From NCBI GenBank assembly GCA_036924085.1, contig JAVGWX010000013.1:42539893-42603892 (forward strand): a DNA stretch of 64,000 bases. The letters run 5' to 3'. A model generated the notes under the pieces. It did no database searches. It worked only from the letters and a program-made list of their open reading frames with translations, and was not told where the DNA came from. Position 1 is the first letter of the stretch, and each line of letters starts with the position of its first letter. The DNA is from Ariolimax columbianus (Eukaryota > Mollusca > Gastropoda > Stylommatophora > Arionidae). Position numbers and translations under genes: made by a program. Shown one piece after another: positions 20,268 through 31,261 of this stretch.

Positions 20268-21668
20268 CAGCAATGATTACAAGCAATGCTATCACGGCAT
20301 GGTTCAAGGAACACACTGACTCTAACTAATTTCATGTGATGTCCACAATGGTGGACATAAAATGTAAAAGTAAGTCATATTTAGAGTTATCCCATCATAA
20401 AAAATTCGCGTGAGAGATTCTGGCTTGGGCGTCTCCCCTCTTTATCCAGGTACAACCTAGAACGAGTGAGCTATGGCCCTACACCAGAACCACATGGACG
20501 TGTACATTGGCATCTGTACACTGAAGGCGATAGGTGTTAATTATCCACCCGACCAAATTTCTCACGCTTGCTGTCGTCCTCGTGCACGACATATGGGGAG
20601 GAACAGCTCGCGACCCCAGGCGCTCGCCTCGCGGCGATTGTGACAGCAAAGCCGTGCTTATCACAAGAACTGAACCTTGAACCTTGACCGGCGTCGAAGT
20701 CATGGAGCGAACTAGACAAGTAACTGGCAGAAGACAACACTGGCTGCTCCTGTAGCTGTTAATAGTAATGTTACAGTTAACATATATGCTGATGCCTGTT
20801 TGAACTAGCTCTGTTGTGGTAACAATGTCTTGCATATTGTTTTTAAAATGTTTCTAATAATATACATAAAATGCAACTCAATGTTATAAATTACCCAGGA
20901 GTAGAGTTTGTCTAGAATGCTGCATTAAACACACACAAACTATTAGAATGGTTTGCTTATTTGCGTGTAATTATTAAATTATGTATATTATTGTGATGCA
21001 TTTATTACTTCCCTTTCTTTTGAACATATAACCATTGTGACGAAGTAAACATTGTCCATGTAAATACAGTTCACTACTAGGCGTGAAACTATTATCTAGC
21101 TAACCGAAGATTCTGTGCTGAGAGTTGGGTATGGTTAAGCGTGCTTATATTGCGTGTGTGCTACTTCATAAATGGTTCAGCGTTGGATATAATGAGTATA
21201 TGTAAGCAAAGGTATGTAAACTTTCTTGTTATACATTTCTCGAAGATTGTTAAGGTCACTGTGCATATCCAAAATTTAAACTGTACTTGTTCAAAAACAG
21301 CACACCCATTACTATCATTATAATAACAACAGTGATATAGAATCGTGCATGTTCACAGCTGGCTGAATAAATGTAAATGTAATATTCAAAATATGTCATT
21401 TGAAATACGTAAAAATCAAACTGAATCTTATTCCAGTGTGTGAATTTTCATTGTTAATTTTTTAGTTTGCAACATGCATAAGTTGGCATGTTCAAGAATG
21501 TAAACAAACAGCTGCTAAAGTACACATTCATGCTGTCATGTGTATTGATGAAATTGCATGTTGTACACATTTGGTATATCCGAATAATGGCGCTATTAAC
21601 AGACACAAAAAGGCAAATGCCTGGTAGTAATATATACCTTATTATATCAGACATATATTTGCACATAT
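20268..21668. other. No recognisable gene
   Basis: Mixed composition; 20560-20720 is richer in CG than its surroundings. The only structure seen is a small hairpin, TGTCCAC-AATG-GTGGACA, near 20340-20357. Open stretches (20479-20835 minus, 21141-21323 plus) have no known domain. The same sequence is in B at 62556-63956. Confidence 0.45.
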
Positions 21669-21955
21669 GGTCGGCACTACATCTTGTGCTGAATACATTT
21701 CGAGGCAGAAAATAAATTGGTTTGGTCATCTCATGAGAATGCACCCTCATCATCTTCCACTTGTGGCTTACATTGCTGGTAGATCTGGCTACAGGGTAAG
21801 GGGATAGCCGCGAGGTAGGTGGATAGATAACATTACAGTGATTGTGCAATGACAAGGGCTCATTATGACCGACGCAAAGCACTTAGCGCAGGATAAACGA
21901 CTTAAGCGCCTCACAACGCTAAACGGCACAAGTGGAAAGAAAACTAACTAGCTAA
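21669..21955 (+). pseudogene. LINE family F 3' end
   Basis: The plus-strand text reads VGTTSCAEYISRQKINWFGH and LMRMHPHHLPLVAYIAGRSG, then a stop in the GRPR block, followed by RWIDNI. The end has ACTAACTAGCTAA, a short tandem tail. The same family is at 26246-26841 (minus) and 46880-47536 (minus). Copy B of the duplication runs into it and is cut by the window end (63957-64000). Confidence 0.7.
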
Positions 21956-21980
21956 TTTGCACATGCACATATTTCTTTGT

Positions 21981-21998
21981 GTGTGTGTGTGTGTGTAA
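21981..21998. repeat. (GT)n microsatellite
   Basis: Nine GT dinucleotides or so, just right of the family F 3' end. Confidence 0.9.
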
Positions 21999-22624
21999 GC
22001 TCTACATTATAGATGAATTTAATAAACATTATGACACATTTTACATACTGTTCCTGGTGGTTAAAAAAAAAATGCAGCTTTAGAATTGCTTGTAGAACCA
22101 CTTTGTTTGGTTTTGTTGTTGATGCAACAATTTAGCTACTTCAAACTCAGTAGGAGGTTGGTTTATTTTTAAATGTTGGAATGACCAAACCTAAGGCTTT
22201 GAGAGTCTTCAATGCTATTGAGGTTAACATGTTCACAGCCTGATAATATGCAGGAACTTAAAGACTGGTGTTGATGTGTTAACTTGTGGATAGTAAGATT
22301 CTATGTAGTAGACATTAAAACTTGGTGTCAGTCTGCTAACATGTGGATAGTAAGATACTATGTAGTAGATTAAAACTTGGTGTCAGTCTGCTAACATGTG
22401 GATAGTAAGATAATATGTAGTAGATTAAAACTTGGTATCCGTCTGCTAACATGTGGATAGTAATATACTATGTAGTAGATTAAAACTTGGTGTCAGTCTG
22501 CTAACATGTGGATAGTAAGATAATATGTAGACTCTTAAAATGTAGTTCTGGGCTGTTGACGTGTGGTTAAAGTGATCATATGTAGGACATTAACGCTCAA
22601 TTTTGGTCGACTAACATGTTTAAA

Positions 22625-23010
22625 ATCTTCTTTCTACTTTGCTTTTAGGATCCTTTGGTCATGTTATATCTACGACCAGTTGTCATGATGATGTATGTAG
22701 TCTTCACCAGATCAGAGTTGCTGCACAGCAACTATTGCCTCAGCTCCGCACTCTCTGATTACGTCTGACATCTCACTTCACTACAAACGAAGTATTCCTG
22801 TAGAATATTTTCAGAATTATGTTCCCCTGTTCCACATGGGCACTCATCAGTGTATGAGATCTTGAGTCAGTATAGATTTTCTAGTATTCTTCAGTGTCCA
22901 GTTTTCAAGTGAAATAAGGTAATTTGTTGGTTTCTTTTGAGTTAGTAAATTCTCTCCATTGGTGTATTTAATGATATCTGCTGATGTTTTGATGTCTCTA
23001 TGTCAGTAGT
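22625..23010 (-). pseudogene. Decayed I-like LINE 3' end inside the minisatellite
   Basis: Similar at DNA level to 18815-19200: for example TCACCAGATCAGAGTTGCTG and CCACATGGGCACTCATCAGT, which encode the Cys-rich tail on the minus strand. Frames are broken throughout. It lies between minisatellite units, so it inserted into the array. Confidence 0.65.
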
Positions 23011-24739
23011 AAGATAGTATGTAGCACAGTTAAGCTCGGTATCAATCTGTTTACATGTAGATAGTAAGTTAAATGTGAGATTTACTTTGCAGGGCTGGTC
23101 AGCTAACATGTAGAAAGTAAAATAAAATGTAGGACATCAATGTCCAACATCGGTTTCTTAACTTGAGGGTAGTAACATATTTTATGTAAGACATTAAAGA
23201 TTGGTGTCCATCTGTTAACATGTAGATCTTAAGATACTATGTACCACACTAAATCTGGGCATCGATCTATTAAAACATGGATAGTAAGAGATTATATAGG
23301 ACATTCAAGTCGACATACAGCTGTTAATATGTGGATAGCAAGATATTATTTAGCACAGCTAAGTTCGATGGTGATCTGTTAAACTATGGATACTAAGATA
23401 AAATGTTGAATATTACTTCTCAGGGTAGGTCTACTAACATGTGAATCATGAAATACTCTACAGTATATTAATGCTTGGGTTCCATCTGTTGACATGTAGA
23501 TAGTTAGCTACTATGTAGAACATTAAATTGTGGCATCAGTATGTTAACGTGTAGATAGAAAGATGCTATTTAAGACATTATAGCTTGATGTTGGTCTACT
23601 ATCATGGATATTTAGAAAATATGTAGGACGTGAAAGCTTGCTGTGCCAATAAGTGGATAGTACAATATAATCTAGGAAAATCAAGCTTTCTGTCAGTCTG
23701 TTAAGCTGTGGATAGTAAGATATTATGTAGGACAGTAAAGCTTGGTGCCGGACTGTTGACATGGGGACAGCAAATAGCGTGTAGGACATTAAATGTACTG
23801 TTGTCCTGTCAACATGCGGATAGTTAGACACTATTTTTTACTCTAGAGCTTGTTGACAGTCTGTTAACATGTCGATTGAAAGATAATACGCATGACTAAC
23901 ACTCAGTGTTCTGCTGGCAAGTGGATTCTAAGATAAAATGTAAGACATCAAAGCTCGGTAAAGGTCTGCTGTGGGATCTTAGTGTGGGACATTAATTAAC
24001 AGGGTCTGTTAATATGTGGATAGTAAGATACTATCTGAGACAGTAAAGCTCATTGTCAGTGTACATCTTTTGTCATGCAAATATTAAGATAATATATAGA
24101 CCATTAAAGCTCAGTGCCTTTCTCTTTACATGTAGAAAGTAAGATACTATTTTTATCAGTAAGGATCAGTGTAGGTCTGTTAATATGTTGATAGAAAAAA
24201 ACTATTTATTACATGAAAGCTCATTGTTGGTCTGTTAACATGGGGACAGGAGGAAACTGTTTAGGACATTCATTGTCAGTGTCTGTCTGTTAATATGTTG
24301 AAGGCAAGATATTATATAAAACATAAAATACATGATATGCAGGACAGCAGAGCTCACATTTAGTCTGCTAACATGTGAATAGGAAGATACTATATAGGAC
24401 CTTAAAGCTGGGGGTTGACTTACATCTTTTGTCCCGCTGATACTGATACTATATGGGACCTTAAAGCTCGGGGTTGGCTTACATCTTTTGTCATGCTGAT
24501 ACTGATACTATATAAGACCTTAAAGCTCGGTGTTGGCTTACATCTTTTTGTCACGCTGATACTAAGATACTATATAGAACCTTAAAGTTCGGTGTTGGCT
24601 TACATCTTTTGTCATGATGATACTAAGATACTATATAGGACCTTAAAGCTCTGAGTGAATCTGTTAACATGGTGACTGTAAGATACTATGGGGACACTAA
24701 TGTTCATGAATGGCCGTAACTTAACTGCATTGTACTGGT

Positions 24740-24985
24740 TTAGAAGGCTCTTCAGAGTCTATATACAACCAGTTTATTTCTATTTGTGAATGCATTAACT
24801 GACTCTACTTCTACTACATCCTGCGGCAATGCATTCCAAGAATTAACCTCTCTCTTACTTAAAAACATATTTCCTAATATCTAATATGGACCTATCTTTA
24901 AACAATTTGTAACTGTGCTCTCTTGTTCTTGTAGTCGGCCGTGCTTTGAAAAACTTGGTATAGTCTAATTTATCTTTTTCATTAA
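24740..24985 (-). pseudogene. CR1/L2-type LINE C-terminal fragment
   Basis: The minus-strand reading gives KLDYTKFFKARPTTRTREH, YKLFKDRSILDIRKYVF and, after a shift, NSWNALPQDVVEVES, the same C-terminal blocks as at 18560-18780. No tail or target duplication is evident. Confidence 0.65.
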
Positions 24986-25257
24986 TTAATTATAAAAGAT
25001 CCCGTCAAGCTATGCGGCGCATAGGAAATATTGTATTAGGCCCATATTATTCTGTAACCACCAGCATATAGTGGATGATGTGGTCAGCATCACACGAACC
25101 GCCTTTACGTCCCAGATTTTTCTGGTACCCAATTTCTGTGGCTGGGTCGACCATAGGGGCCGGTTTGTGATTAGAGAAAAAACAAAATGAATTTATACAC
25201 TTGTATTAAGTCACCAGTCTGTTAACACGTGGTCGCTAAGATACTGCGTAGGAGAGT

Positions 25258-25512
25258 TTGTTTGTTTGCTTTTTTGGCGTTCACTTTATTTCTCTATACC
25301 CCAAGGTGGTGTGCGTTGCACTTTGTTTTTATTTTGTGCCTGTTGGCCCAGTGCATCCGACTTTGGCATGCATTTTATCTTACGGTCTGCTTCCTCCTGC
25401 ATTTTCTAAGAGTTTGCTTCACCAGGGTAACGGCCAGTGCTGTGATGGGGATCGAACCCAACACCTTCGGAATGTGAGCCGTGTCATTTAACCACTAGCT
25501 CTCGCCATCCCC
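25258..25512 (-). mobile_element. tRNA-derived SINE, minus copy in the minisatellite
   Basis: The reverse complement matches 15433-15677 along its full length. The tRNA-like head (25512 to about 25440) has TAGTGGTTAAATG and the B box GGTTCGATCCC (25448-25458). The 3' tail at 25255-25280 ends in CAAA repeats. It is clearly diverged from the copies in A and B, so it is an independent insertion, and this confirms the two ends of the unit. Confidence 0.8.
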
Positions 25513-25649
25513 ACTTGGGATCGTAAAATCTTCATCAGTCTAGATTTGTTGAAATGTGGATACAAAGAAACCGCAGAACAACAAAGATTGGTGTCAGTCT
25601 ATGAACATGTGCATATAAAGTTTGTAGGTGTGACCATTATATCATCGTG

Positions 25650-26175
25650 CTGGTCTGTTAACATGGGGATAGATAACATTATATCTTGGTGCTGGTCTGT
25701 TAACATGGGGACAGATGACATTATATCTTGGTGCTGGTCTGTTAACATGGGGACAGATGACATTATATCTTGGTGCTGGTCTGTTAACATGGGGATAGAT
25801 GACATTATATCTTGGTGCTGGTCTGTTAACATGGGGACAGATGACATTATATCTTGGTGCTGGTCTGTTAACATGGAGACAGATGACATTATATCTGGTT
25901 GCTGGTCTGTTAACATGGGGACAGATGACATTATATCTTGGTGCTGGTCTGTTAACATGGGGACAGATGACGTTATGTCTTGGTGCTGGTCTGTTAACAT
26001 GGGGACAGATGACATTATATCTCGGTGCTGGTCTGTTAACATGGGAACATATGACATTATATATTGGTGCTGGTCTGTTAACATGAGGACAGATGACATT
26101 ATATCTCGGTGCTGGTCTGTTAACATGGGGACAGATGACATTATATCCCGGTGCTTGTCTGTTAAAATAGGGGAC
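25650..26175. repeat. 42-bp minisatellite, about 12 units
   Basis: Units start at 25650, 25692, 25734, 25776 and so on, each CTGGTCTGTTAACATGGGGA then CAGATGACATTATATCTTGG and TG. The unit is a shortened form of the surrounding 55- to 60-bp repeat. Because 42 is a multiple of three and the unit has no stop in several frames, long open frames exist on both strands: plus 25546-26181 with a 14-residue period CWSVNMGTDDIISW, and minus 26141-25599 with period SSVPMLTDQHQDIM. I regard these as by-products of the repeat, not as genes. Confidence 0.9.
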
Positions 26176-26245
26176 AGTTAGACACTTTGTAGGACGTTAA
26201 AGCTCGGTATCAGTTTCTTTACATATGGAAAGAAGAGTACTATGC

Positions 26246-26841
26246 TAGTTAGTTAGTTTAGTCAGTTTTTTTCCACATATGTCGTTGAACGTTATGGGAT
26301 TCTTAATTCGTCTATCCGCCCCAAGTGCGTTGTGTCGGTCAATGTGAGCCCGTGTCGCTGCACAATCACTCTATCATCTATCCACCTACCTCACAGCCGC
26401 CCCCTTGTACTATAGCCAGATCTGCCAGCACTGTAAGCCATCAGTGGAATCTGATGAGGGTGCATTCTCATGAGATGACCAAACCAACTTATTTTCTGCC
26501 TAGAAGTGTAAACAGCACAAGACGTAGTGCCGACCATACTACGAATGTCGTTTATCCGCATTTCGTCTTTCTTGATAACACTGATGACCTTCCATTCACA
26601 AGTGGAAATTCTGCTTCCACATGCCCTAGACAGAGACCATGTTTCACACTGGTAGCTCAGAGTCTGCATAAATATACTGTTTGTCAGTTGTTCCTTTTTT
26701 GCCAAACTAATGCTCGTGTGCCTAAGCCGTGGTGACAGCCGATAAGTTACCGCAGATTCTTTATGACACCTAGTCTCAATTTCCTTGTTGATCTTGCCGT
26801 CTGTGGAAAATATACTGCCCACATACTTGAACTCATTGAAA
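26246..26841 (-). mobile_element. LINE family F, 5'-truncated insertion with 7-bp target duplication
   Basis: The minus frame 26822-26391 reads MGSIFSTDGKINKEIETRCH, SISLAKKEQLTNSIF, TLSYQCETWSLSR, DIRSMVGTTSC and SRQKISWFGHLMRM: the thumb and C-terminal region of ORF2. The frame is open over 143 codons, then fails in the GRPR block. The 3' end (left) carries a tandem ACTA tail (26246-26262). TACTATG occurs at 26239-26245 and 26842-26848, on both sides, within minisatellite sequence. Only the last quarter of the element is present. Confidence 0.8.
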
Positions 26842-26843
26842 TA

Positions 26844-26856
26844 CTATGTTGGATAT
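26844..26856. repeat. Target-site duplication, left copy (13 bp)
   Basis: CTATGTTGGATAT, repeated exactly at 29663-29675. It is part of a minisatellite unit, so the following LINE inserted after the array existed. It also overlaps the right target duplication of the family F insertion. Confidence 0.9.
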
Positions 26857-26880
26857 CTTCTTCTTCTTCTGCGTACACAG

Positions 26881-29184
26881 TCAGACAGTAGCCATTATTT
26901 TTTCGAAAAAAGCGGCGGTCATCCTGAGACTCTCGCCACTACCATAGAGCTTGTCTTGCAGTTCCACTGGCAATGGCCACATCTGCTCTCTCTGATCCTC
27001 GTATGTCGGGCAGTTCTGCAGCAGATGTTCAGTGGTCATTTTACCAGTACCGCACGGGCATTCGTCGGTACACCCTATCTTCAATTTGTTGAATAGGTGG
27101 TACCTCAGTCTGTTGTGGCCAGTGCGAAGTCTGAAGACAACGACCTGCTCTCTTCGGTTCAACTGGTAATAGGCATCGTTTTTGGTGTAACCAGTATGTT
27201 CGGTTTCCCATTTGGTCATGTATCTGGCTTTGATAAGCCGTTTTGACTCTTCGTACGTCATACTGGTATCTGTTTGTGGTAGCCTTGCACCTTCTTTTGC
27301 CAGTCTGTCTGCCTCCTCGTTGCCTTGGATGTTGCAGTGTGACGGAAACCACTGTACCACTACCCTTTTTGGTGCGGACTGCTGGCACAGTTTGCAGAGT
27401 GCTGCTCTTAAGTCATTAAGCTCAGTGTTTTTCTGGCTTTTTAGCGCTGTGACTACGGCGAGAGCATCTGTCAGCAGGACTATATGGCTCTCATTTTCAC
27501 TGTGTGTTACCATTTCTTCCACTGCCGCCCTCAGTGCCTCTGCTCTGAAATTGCTTGTGTACTTACTAGTAGCGAATGACAGTGCTATTTTTCTGCCATT
27601 TGGTAGGTTCAGGAATGCTCCTGCCCCTCCGTTCTGTGTAGTGTTTGTTACAGAACCGTCGGTGTATGCATGGGTCCAGTCCATGCTTGGGTAGCTTTTC
27701 GTTATGAAGCTTAGGGTAGTGTCTCTCCTTTCTTTTTCAGTCTGGTAGTTTTTGTTTGCAATACCTGGTATATTTTCTACCACCTCTGGAAATATATCCT
27801 GCCTCCAAGTAGGTTTTCGTACAGTAGTGATGGGTTTTGGTGTTGTTAGTGCGTTTATGGGCTCTTCGTGCATCTTTGCTTTGGCTATTTCTGCAAAGTT
27901 TCTCCGCTTTAGTTTCCCATTTCCCAAATTGTTTAGTCTCTGGTACATTGGATGGTCCGTCAGTCTTCGGAGTTTCTCTGACTGCAGCTGGGCTCTGCAG
28001 TCTCTTCTATCGGTCATGGATTGCAGTTTTGTAATCTTTTCAAGTTCTACAATTGGCGTTGACTTCATGCCACCTGTTATAATTCTCATGGCTTGGTTTT
28101 GAAGTTTGTTAACTTTATCGAAGTTCGCCTTCGCTGCTGTTGTCCATGCCGCAATGCCATACTCGAGAACTGGTCTCACTCTTCCAGTGTACAGTTTCTT
28201 TAGTATGCTTTCGTCTGCTCCCCAGCTTGTGCCAGCAAGTTTCCTCATGATCGCCATTCTTTCTCTGGCTTTCATTCGGTTTCTCTCAATCTGACTTTTC
28301 CATGTCATGCGCCGATCAAATGTGACTCCCAGATAGGTTGGGTTGTTGTTTGGCTGCAGGATTTTGCCATTTAGACTTAATTTGGTACTTTGGGGTTTTA
28401 ATGAGAGCGAGAATATTGTGCACGTGGTTTTCTCCTCGTTTATTTTGACCAGCCATGAGTTCGCCGACTCTTCCAGCGATGTTAGGGCCGTCTGCATCCG
28501 ATTTCTTGCTATGGTGAGATTCTTTTCAGAGGTCCACATAGCCAGATCGTCTGCAAACATTGAGCTATGGACTCTTCTTGGTATATTCTCTGTAATATCG
28601 TTTATATATACCAGGAAGAGTGTGGGTGACAATACTCCCCCTTGGGGTACTCCCTGCTCGAGTGTCACCTTTTTGCTCATCTGCCCTTGTACTTGGACTC
28701 TGGCCGTTCTTTGTTTGAGGTAGTGGTTGATCCACTTGTACATCTTCCCACAGACATCACTTCTTCTTAGCTTGACTCTAAGTCCATCCTTCCAGACTTT
28801 GTCAAATGCCTTTTCCAGATCCACCCAAACAGCTACTGTGTGTTTCTGTGCCTGGTAGGCATCTTCTATCTCCTGGGCTATTAGGATGACCTGGTCCTCA
28901 GTGGATCTGTGCTGTCTAAAGCCGGCTTGCTGTGGAATTAGTATTCGTTTTTCTTCCAGATGCCACATCAGTCTGGTGTTTATCATCCGTTCCATCAGCT
29001 TGCCGACACAGCTCAGTAGGCTTATGGGCATGTATCCATTTGGATCTGTTTTGTCCTTTCCTGTTTTTGGTACTGGTACCAGTATTGCATCTTTCCATGC
29101 CTGTGGTACAATTCCCCTTTTCCAGCTTTGGTTTAGGACCGATAGCAGTTTCTTCTTCGCTGTTTGGCCCAGCCCCATCAGCAT
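26881..29184 (-). CDS. LINE ORF2: reverse transcriptase, RNase H and Cys/His tail (5'-truncated)
   Basis: An open frame of 767 codons; the nominal Met is internal. Reverse transcriptase: LVPVPKTGKDKT, PISLLSCVGKLMER, PQQAGFRQHRSTEDQ, motif A WVDLEKAFDKVW, motif B GVPQGGVLSPTLFLVYIND, motif C SSMFADDLAMW with both Asp present, then NPTYLGVTFDRRMTW (thumb). RNase H: HAYTDGSVTNT, NFRAEALRAAVEE (two residues shorter around the catalytic Glu than in copies A and B), VLLTDALAVV and SHCNIQGNEEADRLAK. Tail: DECPCGTGKMTTEHLLQNC. The protein would copy element RNA at a nicked target and remove the RNA strand. Just upstream, a run of C at about 29212-29217 shifts the frame; before it 29642-29193 continues the linker (KTLKKRKTPP), so one indel separates the two parts. 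The endonuclease is missing. Confidence 0.85.
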   Translation of the reverse strand: MLMGLGQTAKKKLLSVLNQSWKRGIVPQAWKDAILVPVPKTGKDKTDPNGYMPISLLSCVGKLMERMINTRLMWHLEEKRILIPQQAGFRQHRSTEDQVILIAQEIEDAYQAQKHTVAVWVDLEKAFDKVWKDGLRVKLRRSDVCGKMYKWINHYLKQRTARVQVQGQMSKKVTLEQGVPQGGVLSPTLFLVYINDITENIPRRVHSSMFADDLAMWTSEKNLTIARNRMQTALTSLEESANSWLVKINEEKTTCTIFSLSLKPQSTKLSLNGKILQPNNNPTYLGVTFDRRMTWKSQIERNRMKARERMAIMRKLAGTSWGADESILKKLYTGRVRPVLEYGIAAWTTAAKANFDKVNKLQNQAMRIITGGMKSTPIVELEKITKLQSMTDRRDCRAQLQSEKLRRLTDHPMYQRLNNLGNGKLKRRNFAEIAKAKMHEEPINALTTPKPITTVRKPTWRQDIFPEVVENIPGIANKNYQTEKERRDTTLSFITKSYPSMDWTHAYTDGSVTNTTQNGGAGAFLNLPNGRKIALSFATSKYTSNFRAEALRAAVEEMVTHSENESHIVLLTDALAVVTALKSQKNTELNDLRAALCKLCQQSAPKRVVVQWFPSHCNIQGNEEADRLAKEGARLPQTDTSMTYEESKRLIKARYMTKWETEHTGYTKNDAYYQLNRREQVVVFRLRTGHNRLRYHLFNKLKIGCTDECPCGTGKMTTEHLLQNCPTYEDQREQMWPLPVELQDKLYGSGESLRMTAAFFEKIMATV

Positions 29185-29192
29185 TTCGTTTG

Positions 29193-29642
29193 TTATCCCG
29201 TCTTTTCGGGGGGAGTTTTCCTTTTCTTTAGTGTTCTCATAGCCTCTTCCATTTCGCGCATTGTTAGTTTGGCCATCATGTGCTCTTCAGGAGCCGTATT
29301 TATGTTTTCGTGTCCCTTTAGCTCTTCGCTAATGTCTGTATGCTTATCTGCAGGGACCTCGATGTGGTTTGCTCTGGCATAGTGATCGACAAAGGCGTTT
29401 GCGGCTTTCTTACCTGTGATCAAGTTCTCGCCCTGCTTGATAGTAATTTGTTTATTTGACGGGGTTTCGTCATTCATGGCTCTGACTAGCTTCCATAGCT
29501 TGTTCCCTTCTTTGTCCAGGTTTAGACTTTCCGTTTTATTTTTCCAGCTTTCTCTTGCTGTTTGCTTGAGAGTGTGTTTGTACTTCGCCGCGGCGGCTTT
29601 GAGGGCGATGTTTGCCTCCATGGATTTTTCTCGTTCTGCCAT
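29193..29642 (-). pseudogene. LINE ORF2 linker upstream of a single frameshift
   Basis: The minus frame reads MAEREKSMEANIALKAAAAK, NKLWKLVRAMNDETPSNKQI, NLITGKKAANAFVDHYARAN and MREMEEAMRTLKKRKTPP, ending at the C-run. It aligns with 2656-2018 and 40333-40720. It begins at the 5' truncation point next to the target duplication at 29663. Confidence 0.8.
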
Positions 29643-29662
29643 GTTCCTAGCATTTGTTACTG

Positions 29663-29675
29663 CTATGTTGGATAT
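29663..29675. repeat. Target-site duplication, right copy (13 bp)
   Basis: CTATGTTGGATAT, identical to 26844-26856. Confidence 0.9.
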
Positions 29676-29756
29676 GAAATCTCAGAGTTAGTCTGTTAAC
29701 ATGTGGATAGTAAATATTATGTAGGATATTAAATCTCAGTGTTGATCTGTTAACAT

Positions 29757-30247
29757 CATCATCATCAGTCCCATAACCTAGAAGGTCATTGAGGCACCGT
29801 TATTGCAGTTTGTAGTACCAGCTCTCACCATGCAACAACAGTGTGTCTTGGGCTGCTACAAACCTGAGGGAGCCCATTTCTCTCCAGGTGGCAGTTCATT
29901 ATAGTTGTGTCTAAATTTCATACAACAGAGCTGACACTGTCTTCAGCTAGGGCGAAGGGCGCCAATCACGTCGTTCAGCCATGTAAACTAGACCATGAAA
30001 TATGACACATGTTTAAGCGTAGTGCTATTCATATAGCCGATGTCCAATTCCAGGAAGAAAATACAAAGCGATCAAATTAACCAGTCCAAATGGAAAACAA
30101 CAACACATTTCCTAGAACACAAGCGTAAGTCGTCAACCAGTGTGAATTCCTGGCAAATCCATGGTCTGGCGGCATCTGTAATGAACTAAAACAGAAGAGC
30201 AATGTAGAACCATACCCAATTATAGTGCCATCTTTGCTGCTCTCAAC
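29757..30247. other. Unidentified insertion in the minisatellite
   Basis: About 490 bp without minisatellite units, beginning with ATCATCATCATC and ending near CTCAACACTTGGATAGTAG, where the units resume. I recognise no coding sequence, tRNA-like head or tail. The ATC/GAT triplets at the left could be the 3' tail of a minus-strand retroposon; that is a guess. Confidence 0.45.
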
Positions 30248-30894
30248 ACTTGGATAGTAGATACTATGTAGGATATTAAATCTCAGAGTTAGTCTGTTAA
30301 CATGGTGATAGTAAATACTATGTTGGATATTAAATCCCAGTGTTGGATCAAATCTGTTGACATACAGATACTATGATGATGCTATGTAGGACAATAAAGA
30401 TAGATGTTAGTCTGCTAACATGGATACAGTAAAATGCTATGTAGGACAATAAAGATAGATGTCAGTCTGCTAACATGGATACAGTAAAATGCTATGTAGA
30501 ACAATAAAAATAGGTGTCAGTCTGTTAACATGGATACAGTAAAATGCTATGTAGGACATAAAAGCTCGGTAAGGTCTGTTAATATGATGTTAATATGTTG
30601 CCTGGTGGAAAGTAAGATTCTATGTAGGATATTACAGGTTATTGTCAGTCTTTTTATATGCAAAATGTAAGATTCTATTTTTACCAGTAAGTCTCTGTGT
30701 AGGTCTTATAAACATGTGTATAGTATATTACTTAGGATATTAAAGATTGTTGTCAGTCTGTTACCATATAGGCATCAAGATAACATGAGTTCACTAACAA
30801 ACGGTGTCACTCTGTTATAAATGTGGAAAGTAAGATATTATATAGGACATTCAAATTCAACATTGGTCTGTTAGAAATTTGGATAGTAAGATAT

Positions 30895-31135
30895 TATGAC
30901 CATGTCTCAAGGACAAAGGGACTTGCAGATACCATACTACAGGGCACAGTAAAGAGGAAGCGAAGACGAGAATGTCCGAGAAAATTATGGGAGGATAACA
31001 TCTATGAATAGACTAGCCTACGACTCATGGAGGCACAAAAAGCAACCACAGACAGAGAGGGATGGCGATGGATTGTGGAGGTGTCAGCAGGAGTGCCCCA
31101 ACAATCTCAAGAGATCACAGGATGAACTGAACTGA
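30895..31135 (+). pseudogene. RTE-type LINE 3' scrap in the minisatellite
   Basis: The plus frame reads YDHVSRTKGLADTILQGTVK and RRRECPRKLWEDNIYE, then a stop, then ATTDREGWRWIVEVSAGVP. It ends with GAACTGAACTGA, the family's tandem tail, at 31122-31133. Only the last 240 bp of the element are present. Confidence 0.7.
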
Positions 31136-31261
31136 GCGGAGACACTATGCAGGACAGTAAAGATCGATGTTGATCTGTTAAAATATGAATCGAAAGATTG
31201 AAAATGTTTAACAATATTTCTCAAGGTAGGTCTACTAACATGTGGATAATAAAGTACTATT

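Larger units (their letters stand above)
1..21712. repeat. Segmental duplication, copy A (direct orientation)
   Basis: The whole stretch aligns to 38288-64000 in the same orientation. Position 1 corresponds to 38288 (offset 38287) and 21712 to 64000 (offset 42288). The change of offset is explained by three blocks missing from A (between 6885 and 6886, around 7085, and around 7471) plus small indels. Both ends are set by the window edges, so the true limits are not visible. It could be a real tandem or local duplication, or two haplotypes placed in one contig. Identity is high, judged by eye as a few substitutions per kilobase. Confidence 0.95.
26857..29662 (-). mobile_element. I-clade-like LINE with reverse transcriptase and RNase H, 5'-truncated
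   Basis: A 2806-bp insertion with a (GAA)n tail at its 3' end (26857-26871) and a 13-bp target duplication. It belongs to the same family as 719-3889 but retains the reverse transcriptase that copies A and B have lost. It is truncated within the linker after the endonuclease. It is the best preserved element in the window. Confidence 0.9.

Noticed and set aside
25546..26181. Long open frames that look like a repetitive protein gene on either strand
   Set aside because: They are explained by a 42-bp tandem repeat lacking stops; both strands are open alike, and there is no start context or flanking coding sequence.
26881..29184. Retroviral or LTR-retrotransposon pol gene
   Set aside because: No protease, integrase or long terminal repeats. 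Motif wording (FADD, GVPQGGVLSP), the GAA tail and target duplications of 12-13 bp fit a non-LTR element.
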